The notes beneath the pieces are model-generated. The model saw nothing but the letters and a program-made list of their open reading frames with translations. It was not told the DNA's origin and searched no databases. 9,217 nt of DNA from Gemmatimonadota bacterium (lineage in GTDB: Bacteria; Gemmatimonadota; Gemmatimonadetes; Longimicrobiales; RSA9). Where the stretch lies: assembly GCA_019689775.1 (NCBI GenBank), contig JADGGV010000118.1:1-9217 (forward strand), read 5' to 3'. Made by a program: the position numbers and the translations under genes. Positions 6,878 through 9,217 of this stretch are shown here, piece after piece. Every line of letters starts with the position of its first letter. The stretch's first letter is position 1.

Positions 6878-7601
6878 CGAGCCGTCGGACGTCGGCGGCG
6901 CCGATCGCGCCGGTGTGCAGCGCCGTGGCGACGAGGGCGCCGACGCAGCCGAGCGCGGCGAGCGCGCGCAGGTCGCCGACGTCGCGGACGCCGCCGCCGG
7001 CAAGGAGCCGCTGGTCCGGGAGCCGGTCGCGGAGCCGGCGGAGGGTGTCGAGCGGCGGGCCGGCGGCGGCGCCGACGCGGGCGAGGTCGAGCACGAGGAG
7101 GGTGCGGACGCCGGCGTCGCCCGCGGCTCGGGCGATGTCCAGCGGGTCCATCCGGGCCAGCGCCGCGCTCGCGGCCAGCGGGCGGCCGGCCCGCAGGTCC
7201 AGGCTGAAGACGGTACGCTCGGCGCCGGCGGCCTCGACGATCGCGGCCAGCTCGTCGAGGTCGCCGAGCGTCTCGAGGCCGACGACGACGCGGTCGGCGC
7301 CGGCGTCGCGCAGGCGGCTGGCGGCCTCCGGCGTGCGCACGCCCGCGTCGACGAGCAGGGCGGGGCCGAGCGCGGCGAGGCGCTCGACCGCCGGGCACGC
7401 ATCGGCGGTCCCGGCGATGGCGTCGAGGTGCGCGACGTAGAGCGAGCGACAGCCGAGCCGGTCGCGGAACGCCGCGGCGAGGGCGGTAGGGTCCGCGCCG
7501 TCGCCGAGGACGCCGCGCACGACGGCGTAGGCGGCGCGGTCGCCGCCGCGGGCGTGCACGGCGCGGCCGGCCTTCAGGTCCAGCACGGGAACGATCTCCA
7601 T
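6813..7601 (-). CDS. HisA/HisF-related TIM-barrel protein of the C1-cofactor cluster
   Basis: 262-residue (beta/alpha)8-barrel related to phosphoribosylformimino-AICAR isomerase (HisA) and HisF. It belongs to the divergent subfamily found in H4MPT/methanofuran organisms. Seen: N-terminal EIVPVLDLKAGRAVHARGGD with D8 in the first catalytic position, LYVAHLDAIAG (55-64), LLVDAGVRT (82-90), VVVGLETL, VFSLDLRAG with D135, LLVLDLARVG with D172, and the phosphate-binding LLAGGGVRDVGDL from 199. A true histidine-pathway role is unlikely because no his genes are adjacent. It is the only minus-strand gene here. Its start codon shares base 7601 with the divergent ATP-grasp gene; an AGGA 6 nt upstream on the minus strand supports this start. 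The last 18 or so residues (Pro/Ser-rich, APRGSAPPGRSSPPPRP) are encoded antisense to the end of the PTPS-like gene and lie outside the barrel. Its reaction is unknown. Confidence 0.85.
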   Translation of the reverse strand: MEIVPVLDLKAGRAVHARGGDRAAYAVVRGVLGDGADPTALAAAFRDRLGCRSLYVAHLDAIAGTADACPAVERLAALGPALLVDAGVRTPEAASRLRDAGADRVVVGLETLGDLDELAAIVEAAGAERTVFSLDLRAGRPLAASAALARMDPLDIARAAGDAGVRTLLVLDLARVGAAAGPPLDTLRRLRDRLPDQRLLAGGGVRDVGDLRALAALGCVGALVATALHTGAIGAADVRRLAMAAAPRGSAPPGRSSPPPRP

Positions 7602-8854
7602 TGCGGATCCTGGTCCACGAGTTCGTGAGCGGCGGCGGTTTCGACCGGCGCGCGCTCCCCGCGTCGCTGCTGCGCGAGGGCGCGGCGATGCGCGCCGCGC
7701 TGCTGGCCGACCTGGCGGCGCTCCCCGGCCTGGAGCTGGCCGCGACGGCGGACCCGCGTCCGGGCGTGCGCACCCCGCCGGGCGTGCGCGCCGCGCCGCC
7801 GGCCGCGGGCGCCGGGCGCGACTTCCGTCGGCTCGTCGAAGACGCCGACGCCGTCTGGCTGATCGCGCCGGAGACGCGCGGCACGCTAGCGCGGCTGGCC
7901 GCGGTAGTGGAGCGGGCCGGCCGCCTGCTGCTCGGGCCGGGCTCGGCTGCGATCCGCCGGGCCGCCGACAAGGGCGCGCTCGCGCGGCGGCTGGCCGCGG
8001 CCGGCGTGGCCGTGCCGGCGACGCGGGTGCTCGCAGGCGTCGGGGGCGCGGGCGGGTTTCCGGAGCGGCGTCATCCGGGCGCGGGCGCGGCCGTCGATAC
8101 GTTCGCGGTCGCGGCGGCGCTCGGCTACCCGGTCGTCGTGAAGCCCGCGCGCGGCGCGGGGTGCGAGGGTGTCGCGCGGGCGCGCCATGCCGGCGAGCTG
8201 GGCCGGGCGGTGGCGGCGGCGCGGCGCGCGGCCGGCGGCGGCGCGGTCCTGCTCCAGCGCCACATCCCGGGCGTGGCGGCCAGCGTCTCGCTCGTGAGCG
8301 ACGGCCGGCGCGCGGTCGCCCTCGCGGTGAACGCCCAACGCGTGCGCGCCGGGCTGCCGTTCCGGTACCTGGGCGGCGAGACGCCGCTCCGGCACCCGCT
8401 GGCCGGGCTCGCCGCCGAGCGCGCCGTGGCGGCGTGCGCGGCGCTCCCGGGGCTCGTCGGCTACGTCGGCGTCGACGTGGTGCTGACCGCCGACGACGCC
8501 GTCGTGGTGGAGGTGAACCCGCGCCTCACGACGGCGTACCTCGGCGTCCGGCGCGCGCTCGACGTGAATCCGGCGGCGCTCACGCTGGCGGCGTGCCTCG
8601 GCGCGCTGCCGGAGGCGACGCCGCGGGTGGTGCGCCGGGTCCGGTTCACGGCCGGCGGCGCGGTGCGGACGGCGGCGCTGCCGGGAACGGAGCCAGGGGC
8701 CGTGGGGCGACGGGCGGAGCGGCCGCCGGGAACGGAGCCGCCGGCGGATCCGTCGCCGGCGACGGGGTCGCGGGCAATGGAGCCGCGGGCGGCATGCCGT
8801 CGACCCCGCACGAATCTACACCGCGGGACGTCCGTGCGGTGTTCCCGACAATGA
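7601..8854 (+). CDS. ATP-grasp ligase resembling tyramine--glutamate ligase MfnD, with an abnormal C-terminal tail
   Basis: ATP-grasp protein probably joining glutamate to the aromatic part of the methylofuran core; archaeal MfnD uses tyramine, while the bacterial carrier is reported to be tyrosine-based. The start MRILVHEFVSGGGF is the family signature and fixes the TTG at 7601, with a weak GGGA at 7587-7590. Then follow a helical N-domain, IRRAADKGALARRLAAAGVAVPAT, the nucleotide lysine K181 in VVVKPARGAGCEGV, VLLQRHIPGVAASVSLVSDG, and the metal-binding EVNPRLTTAYLG from E304. Core similarity ends near residue 355. The remaining 60 residues are low-complexity Pro/Arg/Glu sequence made from a 45-nt repeat (8681-8784) and a palindrome whose end supplies the stop. 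The native C-terminus may therefore have been replaced or frameshifted. Its promoter must lie inside the divergent gene. Confidence 0.8.
   Translation: MRILVHEFVSGGGFDRRALPASLLREGAAMRAALLADLAALPGLELAATADPRPGVRTPPGVRAAPPAAGAGRDFRRLVEDADAVWLIAPETRGTLARLAAVVERAGRLLLGPGSAAIRRAADKGALARRLAAAGVAVPATRVLAGVGGAGGFPERRHPGAGAAVDTFAVAAALGYPVVVKPARGAGCEGVARARHAGELGRAVAAARRAAGGGAVLLQRHIPGVAASVSLVSDGRRAVALAVNAQRVRAGLPFRYLGGETPLRHPLAGLAAERAVAACAALPGLVGYVGVDVVLTADDAVVVEVNPRLTTAYLGVRRALDVNPAALTLAACLGALPEATPRVVRRVRFTAGGAVRTAALPGTEPGAVGRRAERPPGTEPPADPSPATGSRAMEPRAACRRPRTNLHRGTSVRCSRQ
8681..8784 (+). repeat. 45-nt tandem repeat at the 3' end of the MfnD-like ORF
   Basis: CCGGGAACGGAGCC occurs at 8681-8694 and again at 8726-8739, and a diverged copy CGGGCAATGGAGCC lies at 8771-8784. 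The spacing is exactly 45 nt (15 codons) both times. The rest of each unit is only loosely conserved (G/C-rich, GCCGGCGG-like). In the annotated frame the copies read PGTEP, PGTEP, RAMEP. In a different forward frame they read GNGA three times, with silent differences only. Confidence 0.7.
8794..8852 (+). repeat. Palindromic repeat unit 1
   Basis: Arms CCGCACG (8806-8812) and CGTGCGG (8833-8839) enclose a 20-nt loop with TACACCGC at 8817-8824. Weaker flanking pairing extends outward. It aligns with unit 2 at 27 of 34 core positions. The unit lies in the 3' end of the MfnD-like ORF and its terminal CAAT plus GA forms the ORF's final codon and stop. Confidence 0.7.
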
Positions 8855-8893
8855 TCGATACCGCCGGCGACCTCACGCCCAGATGGCCGCCGG

Positions 8894-8953
8894 ATTACCG
8901 TCAAACCCGCAAGCGTGTACACCGCCGGAGGTCCTTGCGGTTTTGACGGCAAT
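8894..8953 (+). repeat. Palindromic repeat unit 2 (best preserved)
   Basis: Twenty-base arms at 8894-8913 and 8934-8953 pair at 18 of 20 positions. The inner stem is CCGCAAG/CTTGCGG and the outer part CCGTCAAA pairs with TTTGACGG. The loop is 20 nt and contains GTGTACACCGCC. A run of four T follows the inner stem at 8941-8944, but it is itself part of the outer arm, so a rho-independent terminator is only a weak alternative. The unit is markedly less G+C-rich than the coding sequence around it. Confidence 0.8.
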
Positions 8954-8954
8954 T

Positions 8955-9013
8955 ATTGCCGAAATCCCTGCAAGCGTCTCCCGAAACGCCGTGCTTGCGG
9001 GGTTGACGACAAT
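8955..9013 (+). repeat. Palindromic repeat unit 3, next to the MfnF-like start
   Basis: Inner stem CCTGCAAG (8967-8974) with CTTGCGGG (8994-9001), including one T-G wobble, and a 19-nt loop. The outer ends ATTG at 8955-8958 and CAAT at 9010-9013 are again complementary. The unit follows unit 2 after 1 nt and ends about 20 nt before the proposed start of the next gene, so it occupies that gene's leader. TTGACG at 9003-9008 resembles a -35 box, but no convincing -10 follows. Confidence 0.75.
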
Positions 9014-9020
9014 CGGACCG

Positions 9021-9026
9021 AGGGGG
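9021..9026 (+). promoter_or_regulatory. Shine-Dalgarno-like AGGGGG supporting an ACG start at 9034
   Basis: Purine-rich run 7 nt upstream of the ACG codon at 9034-9036, directly after palindromic unit 3. Its spacing fits 9034 and is too long (19 nt) for the alternative CTG at 9046. Confidence 0.5.
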
Positions 9027-9033
9027 AACGACT

Positions 9034-9217
9034 ACGGCAACGATCCTGGGGTGGGACATCGGCGGCGCGAACGTCAAGGCGGCGCGCGTGAACGGGCCGA
9101 ACCCGATGGACGGGGTGGTAGTCGAGCGGCCGTTCGCGCTGTGGCGCGAGCCGGAGCGGCTCGCGGAGGTCCTGGCGGAGGTGGCCGCCGAGATCCTGTC
9201 CGGGGCGGTCCCGGGGG
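9034..9217 (+). CDS. MfnF-like H4MPT-linked C1 pathway protein (ASKHA fold), 5' part; apparent ACG start
   Basis: The frame reads ATILGWDIGGANVKAARVNG and then VVVERPFALWREPERLAEVLAEVAAEI before the window cuts it. LGWDIGGANVKAA is the N-terminal phosphate-binding signature of the hydantoinase/oxoprolinase-like family of H4MPT-linked C1 proteins. In methanogens MfnF of this family condenses the aminomethylfuran diphosphate with glutamyl-tyramine. No ATG, GTG or TTG occurs in frame between the TGA at 9004-9006 and the signature. An ACG at 9034 sits where family members have Met, 7 nt after the GGGGG of AGGGGG (9021-9026), and would give M-A-T-I-L-G-W. The first standard in-frame start, the GTG at 9088, would remove the signature. 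So the start is either non-canonical or marks a base error or mutation. It lies downstream of the MfnD-like gene, fitting methylofuran assembly. Confidence 0.82.

Noticed and set aside
8907..8944. Rho-independent terminator
   Set aside because: The 7-bp stem has a 20-nt loop and only four T, and the T run pairs within the larger palindrome. The feature recurs three times, so repeat is the better description.
8794..9013. CRISPR array
   Set aside because: There are only three copies, each imperfect and itself a palindrome, at unequal spacing (about 101 and 61 nt), with no unique spacers between units 2 and 3.
9003..9031. Sigma-70 promoter with TTGACG as -35
   Set aside because: No TATAAT-like -10 lies 16-18 nt downstream, and TTGACG is explained as part of the palindrome arm (also present in unit 2).

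Overview
The window is a very G+C-rich bacterial segment (about three-quarters G+C by eye) densely packed with genes for the tetrahydromethanopterin (H4MPT)/methylofuran-linked C1 pathway. It holds the formyltransferase/hydrolase (Fhc) genes, methenyl-H4MPT cyclohydrolase, and a set of genes that build or look like they build the two C1 carriers. This pathway is shared by methanogens and by formaldehyde-oxidising bacteria such as methylotrophic Proteobacteria, Planctomycetes and several uncultured phyla. The bacterial-type Fhc layout and the extreme G+C point to a methylotrophic or formaldehyde-detoxifying bacterium; the phylum cannot be fixed from the window alone.

Layout: positions 1-6313 are one tightly coupled plus-strand run. 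It starts with the 3' end of a gene (probably fhcB), then fhcA, fhcD (ftr), fhcC, mch, a RimK-like ATP-grasp ligase and a CitG/MdcB-like protein. Junctions are overlaps of 4 to 13 nt or gaps of at most 6 nt. After a 75-nt gap comes a 6-pyruvoyltetrahydropterin synthase-like gene (6389-6877). It converges on, and overlaps by 65 nt, a minus-strand HisA/HisF-related TIM-barrel gene (6813-7601). That gene is head-to-head with a second ATP-grasp gene resembling MfnD (7601-8854), and their start codons share one base. The ATP-grasp ORF ends in a low-complexity tail made of a 45-nt tandem repeat and a palindrome. A leader (8855-9033) with two more related palindromes precedes the start of an MfnF-like gene (9034 to the window end), which appears to begin with a non-standard ACG codon.

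Together: FhcABCD and Ftr exchange and hydrolyse the formyl group between H4MPT and methylofuran, and Mch supplies formyl-H4MPT from methenyl-H4MPT. The PTPS-like protein plausibly serves pterin synthesis. The MfnD-like and MfnF-like proteins, and perhaps the RimK-like ligase, plausibly assemble the furan carrier and its glutamate tail. The CitG-like and HisA-like proteins are conserved partners without an assigned step. The least explained sequence is 8680-9033: tandem repeats, covarying palindromes and the odd start codon.
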